Source: Cyclina sinensis
Lineage: Eukaryota; Mollusca; Bivalvia; Venerida; Veneridae
DNA length: 64,000 nt
NCBI GenBank assembly: GCA_012932295.1
Contig: JAAONU010000013.1
Coordinates: 40,624,627-40,688,626 of the forward strand
Reading direction: 5' to 3'
Shown here piece after piece: positions 1 to 11,995 of this stretch (the stretch's first letter is position 1; each line of letters begins with the position of its first letter). The notes under the pieces were generated by a model. It ran no database searches. It was not told where the DNA came from and saw nothing but the letters and a program-made list of their open reading frames with translations. Both the position numbers and the translations under genes were made by a program.

Positions 1-1390
1 CACATAATTAACATTGATTATACCAGCAGTCAAGTCCGAGGCAATAACATAAATATTTCTACATTTAATTTCTTTTATGTTGATCTTCATGGTGTCACTT
101 TAACTTATATTATTATAGGTACTGGTTTTAATGCTAGACTCACTCCGTCCGGGTGCCTTTTAATCTGTCTTCCTGCATGTCCTGAGGAGTTCTCAGAGAC
201 TGTTTCTGACAGTTTAATCAGTTTAAACTTTTTTAGTAATGTGCATGGTAAAAAAAACCCCAATTATTACCCAAGATTGCCTCGTTTTCGGATAATCTCC
301 CCCTGTTTTGGTTTAATAACGTATAGTGTTACTGTATTATACTGTGTGTAAATAACTAATGCATTTATACTCACAGAAAGCCAACGATGCTAACGAAAAA
401 AGTTCAATGTTCATACCATATCGTGACAGAAGACGCTGAGACGGAGTTTAGAGGCAGGAACAATAACTCTTTTTTCCTCTTTAAGTTCTTTAAATGTAAC
501 ATTTTTTCTTTATATAGCAGCATTTATATTCTTTATTTTGGATTAGTATCTTTAATAAGAAAAAATACATTTGGCTATTTGGAAGAAACGAATCAGTGAT
601 AAATGAAATAATAATCAATGTATAATGAATCAATATTAATTATATTATATACTAAATTTAATAGTACAAACCATAACATGAACAGACAAATGTCGGAAAC
701 GTCTTTGTTTCGTATTAATGAAATACTGTGCATAATTGCAAGGACTTGCCACAAATGGTTTTCGTTTCATTTTATATAAATATATTCATGTAAGTCTATT
801 TTCGATTTCAAATATTCATCATATACCTACTTAAATAACCTTCCATTAATGGTACTCCTGCACTGACTCCACAACGTCTTTCCTACACTTTGTTTAAAGT
901 GATATGGTTTTGTTACTTACAACTATTGCACCTTACTTAGTTCTCCACTGATAAGTTTGAAAGTAATTAGTATTTCCGATTGCGATTGGAATCTAAAACA
1001 AGCAAGATTATAATATACAAAAGGCTGCTGTCTACAGTTTTTCTTGTCTGGATCTGATATATCCAACGACTTTGATATCTGATTTCATTAGCACACGTAA
1101 GACCGGATATGAACAAGCTTTAGAAGATTTATCACATTTAATCACAACAGTAGCTGAGAAATGTTAGACAAGTCGACAGACACCATAGACTCTGACTTTT
1201 AAAGTCTGTGTATTGTTTTAAATATAGTTTTATATCTGAACGACTGATTGCATCATAGATTAATAAACCCCATACAGAATGATTTAATTTTCATGAAAAT
1301 ACGTATACTTTGTTACGAGCTTTACAGGGTTCATTCCATTTCGTCGTTATTCGTCATGCAGATTCACCTAGAATAGCATAAAATATATTA
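1..1390. repeat. Dispersed segmental duplication, copy 1
   Basis: This stretch is colinear with 30569-31915. Shared landmarks in the same order include CACATAAT at the start, 'ACTCACAGAAAGCCAA', 'CATACCATATCGTGACAGAA' and 'AAGACCGGATAT'. The window opens inside the repeat, so its true left end is not visible. The match fades near 1390, just before the DIRS-type element. No convincing gene is seen. A 28-codon stretch at about 1080-1170 (reading DFISTRKTGYEQALEDL) could be an exon, but its counterpart in copy 2 is broken. Confidence 0.8.
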
Positions 1391-1781
1391 TGTTTCCTTT
1401 TCCATTACATTTCAGGCCAAACATAAATCATTTATTTCCTAAACCTCTTTTCAAAGAAACAACAAACAAAGTGTATAGGAATGCCCGGACAGGAATCATT
1501 TTTTTATCGATCAGAAAAAGAACGGGAAAAATTAGATCGAAAAAAGTCATAATTGAAAATCGTTGCCAAAAACATATTTCCGAATAATAAAAAAAATCAC
1601 ATCGAATTGATGCTTTTGCATATTTATAAATGCTTATGAACATCTTCATAAATCATAAAGATCTTTAAACGCAGAAAATACAAAACATGTTGTAACCAAG
1701 ATATTAACAACAACAAAACAATGGATAATACATTCACACCAGTTTTAAAATCCTAGATTTAAAGAAACAGTTCATTGAACT

Positions 1782-2758
1782 TCAGGCGACTCTTACATAT
1801 GTATCCTTGGCAAATTCAGATTTCCAACGTCCGTGCTTTTTAAACAAACGACCACAAACACCTCTGTTAGCAGCGGAGGTAGCCCCGCCGGATCTGAAAC
1901 TATGCAAGCCATATAAAGCTGGATCGAGTCCCACAGACTTCAGATTTTCAAAGAGAATTTCTCTAGCTCTGGTATAAGATAAATGATCTCCCGATCGTAA
2001 TTTAAATGAATTGGAGTTTTTCAAATTTGAATGTTACGAAATATAAATTCCCCGAGAATTTTCTGGTATTTCTGCTAGGTGTAAATAATGCTGCAAGTGC
2101 TTGACAGGGCAGATCAAATTGCCAGTTTTGCTAACAAGAATGCTTGTACCGTTACCATACTGGTCAGTTTTGCTACAAGGGATGGAATTTTTTACGTGTT
2201 TTTCTTCAAAACTTAAATCAGTTCTCCTTATTTTAACCAGTTCATTGAACCTCAAAAAACCAGCGAAACTTAGCAGACACATCGCCATGAACCTCGCATC
2301 TTTTACATTCTGAGAAAACCCAAATTTTAATGCTAACAAGTGAATATTTTCGACAGTAAAAGGCAATTTCTGGCTGGTTGGTTTAGAAATTACACGTAAA
2401 ATACCTTCCTTTGTAAACTTGACTAGATCAGAGCTGCATGGATCCGGAAAACCAGAAATTTTTTGAGCAAATGAGATGCTGTAAATGACAGCATTTAACT
2501 TTGATGCGGTAGGCTTTGTCGTTTTCAAATAGGAAAGATAAATGGAAACATTTACGTCAGAAGTTGGTAAAGAATTTACACCAAAATTTTGACACCACTT
2601 AAAAATTGTTTAAAATAGCCATTATACAGCCTGTAAGTATTGGTCGCTTTCGATGAAGATACAAGGTACTGAAGATTTTCTCGATGAACTTTTAGTTCAG
2701 GATGAATAGATTCAGAGCAAAACCGTTCCCAACGTCCTGTAGCAAATGCGTCTGTCAA
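1782..2758 (-). pseudogene. Tyrosine recombinase (integrase) of the DIRS-type element
   Basis: The protein would cut and rejoin DNA through a phosphotyrosine intermediate to integrate the retrotransposon cDNA. Three reading blocks join in order: 2758-2576 (N-terminal helical part), 2528-2034 and 2033-1782. The first junction is a frameshift at a T/A-rich run near 2610; the last is an in-frame TAA near 2034. Visible catalytic elements are the box I arginine in LRFNEL (about residue 113 of the middle block), HxxR in LHSFRSGGAT, a tryptophan in HGRWKS and the nucleophile-position tyrosine in KDTYVRVA. All key residues are kept although the frame is broken, which suggests fairly recent decay. Crypton or bacterial-type recombinases are less likely because an RNase H block of DIRS type lies just upstream. 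Confidence 0.85.
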
Positions 2759-2885
2759 TTTGTAAAAAAGAGAACGAAGTTTTAGAAAAGTCTAGTAATT
2801 TTCGAAGCAGATAATCTGATAATTCATACTACATAAATAAACGTATTACTGGCATAAATCTAGAACTTTTAACTCCTAAGACATT

Positions 2886-2990
2886 CTACGTGTGAAGCAC
2901 ACGTCTTCGATTATACAAGGTACAATCGGCACTATGTCAATCATCACCTACGTGTGAAGCACACGGTTCGATTATACAAGGTACAATCGG
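2886..2990. repeat. Tandem pair of twin hairpins
   Basis: Two copies (2886-2929 and 2948-2990, period 62 bp) each contain two adjacent hairpins. The first is CGTGTG / CACACG around an AAG loop. The second has arms CGATTATAC and GTACAATCG (8 of 9 pairing), also around AAG. They sit between the RNase H and recombinase coding blocks of the DIRS-type element. The function is unknown; they may be RNA structures or recombination sites. Confidence 0.8.
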
Positions 2991-3060
2991 TTCATACAAG
3001 TAATTAACACTGAAATGCACTGCATATAAAAACTATTTTTTTCTTTCATTCCTTTACTTT

Positions 3061-4253
3061 TTACATTCTCACAGCTAACACTTTGTTGTTAAAGCGTCTA
3101 GAACCAAAGACACAGGAATAATTGCTCCTGACGAAGATATTCTGATGAGGAGGAAATTCGAGATCATCAATCACGAAATCCCTTTTCTGAAAATTAGGCT
3201 GAAATAAAGTGGGCCAGAAAGGAGAACTCGGCCATTTAGGGACGATAAGCGTGCCATGACCTTTACAAGCAAGTAAATGCTGGATAGTTTTGTTTACAAA
3301 CTTAACGGGAGGAACTAACCAATTGTTAGAGGCCCCCCAATTTTGAATGAAACAATCTACAGCCTCGGACCCAAAGTCAAAATATTAAGTGTTGAACCTA
3401 GGTAATTTGTGATTCTTCGATGAAGCAAAACGATCAACTTCATGGGGCCCCCAAAGACAATCTAGGAACGAAAAGAAGTCCCAGGTTACTTCCCACTCAT
3501 CTGTGTCTAAGGATTTGCTTATTCCATCTGCAATAATGTTCAAATCTCTAGGAACCCACTGGATATCTAAGTTAATATTGTATGTAATACACAGCTCAAA
3601 AATTCTATGGGACAGATCATGAATTCAGAATTTGTACTGCCAGCTTTAACAATCTGTACACACGCCTAAGAATCTGAATGCCACTTCAGACTTTGATGTC
3701 TAAAATAAGGCGCAAAGGCTCTTAACGCAAGAATAATACTTTTTAATTCCCTGAATGAAGAACTTTTACACTTTATGACATCAGAAAAAGAGTCATGAAA
3801 AATTTTTGAATTAGTTTCTACCGTGAAAGTTCCCGAAGCAAAACTGCTTGCATCGGAGTAGACTAAAATCTGAACTGACTTGTACACGGAAAGTTTTCTG
3901 CAATTGACACTGTCAATCTTAAATGACCAAAACAAAATTTCTGAGATGCAAAAGTTGTCAGGTAAAATATGGAAAACACTGTCCGATGACTGTCTAGATT
4001 CAATCTGTTTATATGAAAATCGTGTCATAAGTCTAGCTAAGTTTCCAATGACTGGCATTATGGAAATGACTTTGCCTGTGCAAACAGCAAGAGATCTAGC
4101 ATTCACGTATGGTAGACACTCATGCACGCATTTCAAAGAAAGTTTAAGGTCTTCAGTTTTCCTAGCTGGAATAGAGATAGAAAATTTTACACTATTCCAC
4201 CACAATCCTATCCATTCCAGCTCACGTATTTCACTTTTGAAAGTGTTTTTTTA
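3061..4253 (-). pseudogene. RT C-terminus and RNase H of the DIRS-type element
   Basis: The open part runs from about 4253 to a TAG at about 3664. It begins with an RT connection segment (WNSVKFSISIPARK) and enters RNase H (LVYSDASSFASGTF, then SSSFRELKSIILALRAF and WHSDS). After the stop the same frame continues (CVQIVKAGSTNSEFMICP). It then shifts frame near 3590 to WVPRDLNIIADGISKSLDTDEW, WGPHEVDRFAS and NNWLVPP, with another stop at about 3385. The reading ends at a stop at 3061. The VDRFAS and WPSSPFWP blocks are characteristic of DIRS-like RNase H proteins. The activity would be removal of the RNA strand from RNA-DNA hybrids during reverse transcription. Confidence 0.85.
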
Positions 4254-4255
4254 AT

Positions 4256-7200
4256 ATGTATACGTAAATAAACCAATCAAACTTTCAAAAAGGTTAAAAT
4301 CATGGTGGTATTGTTGTTTTTAGACGTTTAATTGCTGTAGTAAGATGTTTACGTAAAGGCGTAGTTGAAGTGTGTTTTCAAAATTGTCAGAAAAAAACCC
4401 GTCTATTTATAACTTTTGGAATCACATGATCGTTTAAACCAATGAAAAATGGTTTAAAGATTTTTCGGTTTTCGGGATATGTGTGCACTTTCATTGGTTG
4501 ATTAAAAGTTCATTGTAAAGGTCAATATCATAAATCTACTGGTTTTAAAGCAGCGGTGTGAAGTAACGGTAGTGTATTCATCTAGCTGCTGAGGGAGCGT
4601 AAGTACGTTTAATGTACCAGTTTGAAAAGACATTGTTACAGGTTTTTTTCAGTTCTTTTATTCTTGTTTTTTATCAAATATGTTTATATATCAAATTAAT
4701 TTTATTTAGATTTAGATCTTTTTTATTTAAATTCTTTTTAAAATATCTTCTTGAAAAATATTTTGCCAATGACCGTTCCAAGGCGGCAACCCCTCGGGTT
4801 CTCTATTTTGTTAATTGTTTATGGTGTCTTTTTTAAACAGATCTATAAATAAGATTATACTGTCTTTTCCTCTGCTTTTTAACTGTGAAGGGAGGCTATG
4901 TTTTTTACTGTGTATTTTCCTGATATGCGGTTTTACTTTTTTTCATTTATTTAATTGACACGCATCCTCACACTGTTTGAATATATGTGGTACTGTTCAA
5001 ATATATCGATTATTCAAAGAATAATATCAATTTGGGAGATATATAATGCACTTTTCAAACTGTAAATTAAATAAAGGCAGTTCCAAAAGTTGTAGCAAAT
5101 CAAAGATGATCTCCCAGTTCTGTAATAAAAGCTTAAAAATTGTCAAATTCATTAAATCACCCTATTTTCTGAACACTTGTACTTTTTGTTAACATTTCGT
5201 GGTAAATATTTCAAGAAGACATACATCAGTCAGCTAATACTTGTTTAATTGATGCTTTCTAATAATTTACCCGATCTCTTTGTCTCATCTCCTCTAGTGC
5301 CTGTACAAATGCACTGAAACGTCTTCCAAAGCTTGTTAATATCCGGTCTTACTTCTGTTAATGAAATCAGATTTATAGTTCCCAGGGTATTATCAGGTTC
5401 AGACACGCGTTTCACTTCATTCTTTGAATGTTCTTATGTGCGACATTTTTTTCTTTGCTTTTGTAACTCTAAACAGCATATTTAATAGAGTAGAGAATTT
5501 GTTTTGTCCGTCTTTGATTTTTACTTGCTCCTAGTAAATCGAAATAAGCATGAAAATAAGAAAATTTATTCCATTCTAAACATATGAAAGGTTATTTGGT
5601 TCATAAATGCAAATATAGGGTAAGAAAAAAGTTATCATTGTTTTAAAAAATGTCGAGATGTATCTGTGCAGCCTTAATTCAGCGGATTATTGTTCAAGAA
5701 GCTATCAGAGAGTACATATTTAATTCAAAGCTTACACAATTTTCATATATTAGTTAAGAGCTTTTAATGTCATTTAGACATTAACGGAAGTACCGGCCTC
5801 GAATCACAATTGCATTTTAAATGTTACTATTTTTAATCGGCAAAAAATGAAATCACGTTTTATTTTTTGTAATATTGTTTCCAAACTATGAGCATGAAGA
5901 TTTATATCCATAATTCGTCGCGACTAAGGATAGATTCGGTAGTTTATAAAAGACTTACAATTCTTAGACAGCCTTGATGCAGCACCAGTAAGGTGAAACA
6001 TTGACGGACTCTCACTGGGGACAGGGCATTTGAATTTTTAGTAAGGTGATTAATAGCAGTAGAGGCTGTTATTTGCAGTTGTAATGTGTGCTTGACCGGG
6101 ATACAGAAGACATTCACCGAGTCCGCCATTTAGCATTTAATCTAGGTATCTGTGTTATGGCGTTCGTCGACCATTGTCTTCATGTTGTATACTGTATAAA
6201 AGATTCAATTTTCAATGTTTTATATAGGTTAATGGTTTGCTTGTTTAAGTTGTTAAGTAAGGTTTGTTTGTAGTTACATTTGAGGTTTTAATCAAAACAT
6301 TTTTGTAAACTCTTTCTAATTTTTCCCTTTGTACTTCTTGTTGTGTAAAAGATGATAATTTCTTAAGCTATGTTATCAACACTTGTATTTTACAAAAGAC
6401 TTTTTCTGAACCAGTATTAATTTCGCACAAACTTTTGTCTTTTGTCAGTTGTTCTGAAGCAAATCACAGCATGGAGTAATATTTTTTACTATTCGTGATA
6501 ACTAAATGTTTATTTTTTTAAACACTAGCACTGAATTAAGATCAGCAGAAAATCTACCAGTCATTACAGCTTACGAGTCAAAGCACACTATTAGCGGAGT
6601 AAATACTTTCCAATACATGTGCATGCTTTTGATTGCAAAAAACTCACTTTTACATAGTACTGCCACGATGAATGTTAATGTGTTCACATCTTTCTAATAT
6701 GTGTTATAGCATTAAAAGTTTATTTACATAATTATAACCTGCCTTGATACCGTAGCATCATGACCTCTTTCGAACAAGATACCTAAGGCCACTATGTTGA
6801 AACTACAAATTGTGATGATAACATACTTTCAATCATAGTGATTCATATGGGCTATTATTTCAATATACGACCGAGTCAAATTCCTTTGACACTGGTTAGG
6901 CTTACTATGGAGTCTCTTTTCGAACGTTAGTGCCGGGTTATTTTAGAATAGTGAATCTTGCTAAGTGTTATCATTGACCTGTGTGAAATGATACCTTACC
7001 AAACAGTAAACAATGTAAACGATGATCAAACTCTCAGAATGTGTAGACTATTCCTTGTCAGCACTACTATCAAAGGCAGAAAGTTAATGACTGTACTGAA
7101 AATGTTTTATAATCTACCATTCTCATGTATATTGAGGAAGAGAGTTTGAGATAACAATGCTTTGATCAGTTGGATTTATTTAGTCAGTGAGATCCGTGCG

Positions 7201-9575
7201 TATTAGAAATGAGGCTGTCACTGAAAACTTGGCTTTTTTCCACTTTCCCATAAGTGTACTTTTTTAATACCAGCTCCTTGATTTGTGATGGTAATTCCAG
7301 TGCAATTGTCTTTGCAATATGCTTCGATCTTTCTCGTCGATAATTTGCCTTACACTTTTTCGTCTGTCCCAGTGCAGTATGGATTGACAATGACATAATG
7401 AGTAGCTATATTTGTTCTCCACTCCGACTGAACAAACACTCAAGATGTTGGCAGCCTTAGACAAACGGAGGCTGTAGCGCACATTGTGCAATTCATAAAA
7501 AATCAAACTTTAAATAATAGTAACGTTTAGAGGAACTTTAAAATTGTTTTGTGTTCCTATTTCTTATCAGAGAAAATTTTCACACAATCTGTTACCCTAA
7601 TTTTTGACGTAGTGACCTCAGAAAAGGGTCATCTGCTGGACATACTCAATATCCATTTGCAGTTTAATGAGCTTGTGCCCAATCGTTTGCCATTTATTGA
7701 ACAAGGATTCTACAAACGTGGCAACTGTGACTGTGTGACCTCTGAAAAAGGAGTGATTGACTACTCATTTCAGATAAGCCTTTAAAGCACTATCAACCTT
7801 GGTCTAAGTGTTTGCCAGTTAACAACAAGACAAGGATTATACACAGGTATTACGGTGAACTTGACGTAAAAATCAAAATGGCCATGTCCTATGACCCTAT
7901 GAAGGTTCATGATCCTAAATCTTAGAGTTTGTCAGTTATTGATCGGACAAAATATTACAAACGAACAGACGCGCGGACAGCCGCAATGCTTTCCTATTTA
8001 CACTTTTCAAAAAGGACATAAAATAAAGGACGTTTCTCCACTGCTGGCTCGCGATTCATGCAAAATTTTGCGTCACTAAATTTCGAGAAGTACAAAAACT
8101 TGCCGCGGATCACCTGAACCCTGAACATATTTGTAAATAATGGCGACCCATACGACGATCTTTTCACAGACCTTACTATTTTGACCACTGTATATTAGAT
8201 ATAATTGTATTAGCGTTTGAGTATTATAATATTCACATTTCGTTAAAAGCAGTACAGTCTTGCTAAAAATCAAAAAATGTTTACGTAGTAGTTTGAATCC
8301 ACAAAGTGCTTTTTACATACATTTACCATTATCTGTCAGCAAAAAAGCCTTGCATTCATACATTATCAAGTGTATGTTTTATTACCAAAAACAGAAAATC
8401 TATAAAATCCCGTCTTAGATTCCTTATGAATATCCGGTATTGAATCTTTTTCCGAGCTCTAAGAAATATTTGTCTTCCCGGTAAAATATATAAATGTCGG
8501 TCTGGAATAGAATAGATATGATTAAACAGCCAGATAAGGTCAAATAACTAGCAAGACAAAATCTCAAATTTATAGTTTTCCGCCAGGTTGCTTTCGAAAA
8601 GTCTGTAACGTGGTTAAGGGTTGCAGGAACACAGTTTGATTGTCTGATGGACACTTTCCATCTTTGGGCATTTTCAGAACGGATATCATCTTCAGCGAAT
8701 ATTTCGCTTACCTTTAAGTATCCAAGGGGAATAACAAGGTATGTAGGTGTCATCCGTATTATCAACTGAAATTATGTCAGAGGGTCAGACAAACAGAAAT
8801 ACAGACTGTTTTTTTTTTTTAATTTTCCAACTGTATATATTTCACATCAATTAAATGGAAACCCGTGCAATTAGTATTTAATGTTCTCGATATAGTTACA
8901 CCAAACAAGCATGTTTTTATTGGTATTTGTTTGACATGGTGTCTGATCAGTTATGTTAATAGAACTTTTTCCAAAGTTCTGCATGTCGTGTCAAAATCAC
9001 TGTTATGTAAATGTAAATGTCTGTAAAAAATTGTATAACCTAAAACATATTTTGTGACTCAACAGAAACGGTTTTGCCTCCTTGGGTAAATTATATTTAG
9101 TGCTGCCTTTAAAGACCTATTAATTTTATGCTATATATCAGAAGAACTTGTGTTAAGAACTGAAATCTAAGTACTGCAGTTGTGATAAGGGGAGACAAAC
9201 TTGAACTCACCATCCTACTGATCCCACGTGGTGTGCCTCTTTCCAAGAGCAGAAAGAAACATGTTGTAAAGACAACAATAATCATTGTTTAATTATGATT
9301 TGCATCTTTTTGTAGATATAACTGTAATAATAGGGGATTCAACTTCAACTTTTGACTGCCAAAAGTCAATACAGAATATACTAGGCAGGCAAGACCTCCA
9401 TGCAAATTTATAAGTGTTTGTTAAAGCTGCTGAACTGTGGTTCGCCAAAAATAAAAAAAAAACATTTTTTTTTTCAATTACAATTCTTAAAGAAATTAAA
9501 GCAAGAAGGCAGTTTTCTTGGTGACACCCTGACCTACAAGATCAGTAAAGAGTTGCTTTTGATTAAAATGTAAGA
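4256..9575. other. No supported gene; AT-rich non-coding tract
   Basis: Only short ORFs of 60-113 codons with no recognisable motif occur. At 5321-5374 there is an inverted copy, about 50 bp long, of a segment shared with 1079-1130 and 31590-31640 (core AAGACCGGATAT). The stretch 7600-7975 resembles decayed dispersed repeat sequence (GTGACCTC...GAAAAGG motifs repeated). Nothing else was found. Confidence 0.6.
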
Positions 9576-9600
9576 GACCCATTCTCATACAGAATTGCCA
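9576..9600 (+). repeat. Left terminal inverted repeat
   Basis: It begins GACCCATTCTCATA and ends TTGCCA. It differs from the right end at two of 25 positions and is preceded by AAGA at 9572-9575. Confidence 0.85.
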
Positions 9601-10125
9601 AATAGGATATGAAAATGACAATTTTTCAACTTAAATAGTCGCTGTTTTCATTTTTACCGTCAGCTAATCTTGAATGTACCCGATCTTAATCCAAAGCAGA
9701 AAATTGCTATCTTATCTGGAACTATGGTAATCTACATTTGAATGTATAATGGCACATACCAAATATGGTTCTCTTTAGGGGAGCCAATACTTTTATTAAG
9801 AAACAAACTAGAGGTAAGCATTACCTTCTGCATATGTAAAATTGATGTTATTCATTTGCCAGGGTATTTGGTTTCATGAATCAATCATTTTCATAAACAT
9901 ATATCCAAATTGCTCCGAAAATAATAAAAAGTAAACCAAACATTTTTTCAGAATTAGTTTATTTTGAAGTATGTGCTTCTAATCAGTAAGATAATTGAAC
10001 ACATTCATTAGGTAGACGCTCGAATAAAACGTTAAACATTCTTCTTGAGCCCATACAAAAAATAATGAAGTATTTCCAAGGAAAAAAAACAACAAAGTAA
10101 TATCTACTTTTGCAATATCTATTTG

Positions 10126-10490
10126 TCCCGTAAATTAGGAAAGTATGTCCCGTAAATTACATTCTCATTTAAGAATGTTTTATGTCTACACTTAACTTAG
10201 AAAAACTGTTTTATTGTAACACCTATTCTGGTATGAAAGCACAAATGAAATTCATCTTGTTACTAAGCAATAATATGTCCATTATATCATTTTCACATGA
10301 AAAACAAAAATAAAAACATAATCTTTTACATTTTTCTTTAAACTTATCATCAGTGTGTAGTTATTTCTTGTGACAAATGTCCGATTTAAATCGGCTATTG
10401 CTGAGGGACTCCAACTTCTTTTTTTTTTGGATTTCTCTTGAATACATTCAGATTAAAAGTCGTGAATTGTTGTGTCCCGTAAATTAGGAA
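10126..10490 (+). repeat. Left internal motif cluster TCCCGTAAATTAGGA
   Basis: Three copies lie downstream of the transposase genes: 10126-10140, 10148-10159 (shorter) and 10475-10490, all in the same orientation. They are candidate transposase-binding sites because the mirrored motif occurs on the other side of the genes. Confidence 0.7.
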
Positions 10491-10491
10491 A

Positions 10492-11190
10492 TTACACATG
10501 ACTCAACTTCATCAACTCATTTCTTTCCTCCATGAACTGAAGAATTTCATCGGGCACAGCAAAGATTCTGCCACCTTTTCCAGTTGCTGTTGGAGAATTA
10601 ATCTTACGCAGAACATTACCACTTTCTACCCAAATTCGATCCATCTTTGTAGGCCACTTAAACCTTTGTACAGCTTTACCACTATTAGTCATGAAATTTA
10701 TATACAAAGATTCATCATTGTTATCAACTTCAAGAATTTGTCCAATGTAACATTTATCGTCATATTTAGCAACAACGAAGTCAGAGACGTCCACATTAAT
10801 TTTAACTCCACCGTCAATACCTAAAGCATTAACGTTGCCTTCAGCACCACTACTAGCCTCATCATCTACTGATGCTTGTTTGATAAAATTAGACACATTT
10901 TTCGTATCTTTTCTTGGTTTTGATTCTTTTATTGTTACTATGTCCCATTTACAACTTGACTCTGGATTGAACCCCTGTTCTCCAAAGCATTTTTGACATG
11001 CACAAGTTGTGTCTCTCATCAACAAGACATTGGGTTTTTCATCTGACGAAACAGCGTGCACTGACATTGTGCCTTTAACAGGTTTTATCTCATGCTTTCT
11101 TTCCTCGATTTCTTTACTTTTGTCATTATACTCTTCTTGTGTAATTAGCTGATATTTTATCTCGCTTTGGTTGGCTTCTGCCCATGCAAA
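10492..11190 (-). pseudogene. Transposase C-terminal domain
   Basis: This frame joins the catalytic block if one base is removed from the A8 run: the reading then goes from DFF straight into AWAEANQSEIKYQLITQEEY and on through the 191-codon ORF ending at 10492. It contains CACQKC with another cysteine 13 residues later (a possible metal-binding site) and a compact segment DFVVAKYDDKCYIGQILEVD...WVESGNVLRKI that resembles a small SH3/Tudor-like barrel; that fold is a guess. It ends just before a TCCCGTAAATTAGGA motif. It is most likely the C-terminal part of the same transposase. Confidence 0.65.
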
Positions 11191-11995
11191 AAAAATCGTG
11201 GGCGTCCTGTATTACAGCTTTGGACTGTTTGACAGCCATATCTGCATTCCGTTTGGCGGTTCCTCCCACACCATCGCACGCACTTTTCCCATGCCCACTC
11301 TCAAAATAATGCCAGTTTGCTTTACAGCCATAAAGTCGTTCAAAATTGCACACTAAATCAAAAATCGACCGATTTCTATACTGGGACGACGGTGAATCTG
11401 TCCAAAAATGAACAAACTTTAGTTCAGGAACAATTTCTTTTACAGTTTGTATGGTCTTTGTAATTATGGCAGATACCATTGAAGCGTTGTGGCTGAGCAC
11501 TTCTGAAACAAATACCATGCTTTTGTGACAAAGGGAACCATTATTGTCATTGAAGTATATGATTGTAGGGTTTAAGGTGACCATTGAAGAATTCCAGTAG
11601 GCTGACTGTATCTCTTCAACCGTTTGACATGTATAATTTTCGCTAAAGTCCATCTGAATCAAAACATGACTATTTGGTAAGTGTTCTTTCATCAACTTAA
11701 CCGACATGTACTGCTTCTTAACCCTATCTACATGTGACACAAATTCATTAAACTCTTTCTTCATTGTATTAACGAATTCTGCTCGTGTCATTTCCAGATC
11801 TACAATACGCATTCTTTCTTTTCCACATGGCAGTTTTACTCTCTTCCACTGCTGAAACTTTACTTTTACTTGCGAAATCTTAGCCAGAACGTTATCAAGT
11901 TGTTGTGGTTCACCTTGGTATATATCTACAAAGGCATCAGGACTGGTACATGAGCACGCGTTCATATTCTTTAAGGATCTTAGCTTAAAACTCAT
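11126..11995 (-). pseudogene. D-D-E type transposase catalytic core
   Basis: This block has the look of an RNase H-fold transposase. A first aspartate is in QMDFSENYTC (residue 116), a second in FWTDSPSSQYRN (residue 200), and a glutamate in HYFESGHGK (residue 232), followed by a glycine-rich GKSACDGVGGTAKR. The segment between D1 and D2 contains beta-strand-like stretches. It would carry out cutting and strand transfer at the TIRs. The N-terminus lacks a good start and overlaps the upstream ORF in another frame, so it is a continuation rather than a separate gene. The C-terminus (after DFF) changes frame at a run of eight A on the plus strand near 11187-11194. I have seen similar animal 'uncharacterized' proteins with DxPSSQYRN and HGK...DGVGG, but cannot name the superfamily with certainty. 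Confidence 0.75.

Larger units (their letters stand above)
1782..4255 (-). mobile_element. DIRS-type tyrosine-recombinase retrotransposon, 5'-truncated and decayed
   Basis: In minus-strand order this holds the end of a reverse transcriptase, an RNase H domain and then a tyrosine recombinase, the order expected of DIRS/Ngaro-type retrotransposons, which integrate with a recombinase rather than a DDE integrase. Gag and most of RT are missing. At least two in-frame stops and two frameshifts interrupt the coding parts, so this copy is dead. Split direct or inverted terminal repeats were not identified, so the edges are the coding limits, not true ends. A tandem pair of hairpins lies between the two coding parts. 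Confidence 0.85.

Noticed and set aside
387..599. 70-codon ORF at the left end
   Set aside because: Its counterpart in the second copy of the duplication is frame-broken, and the composition is hydrophobic T-rich noise.
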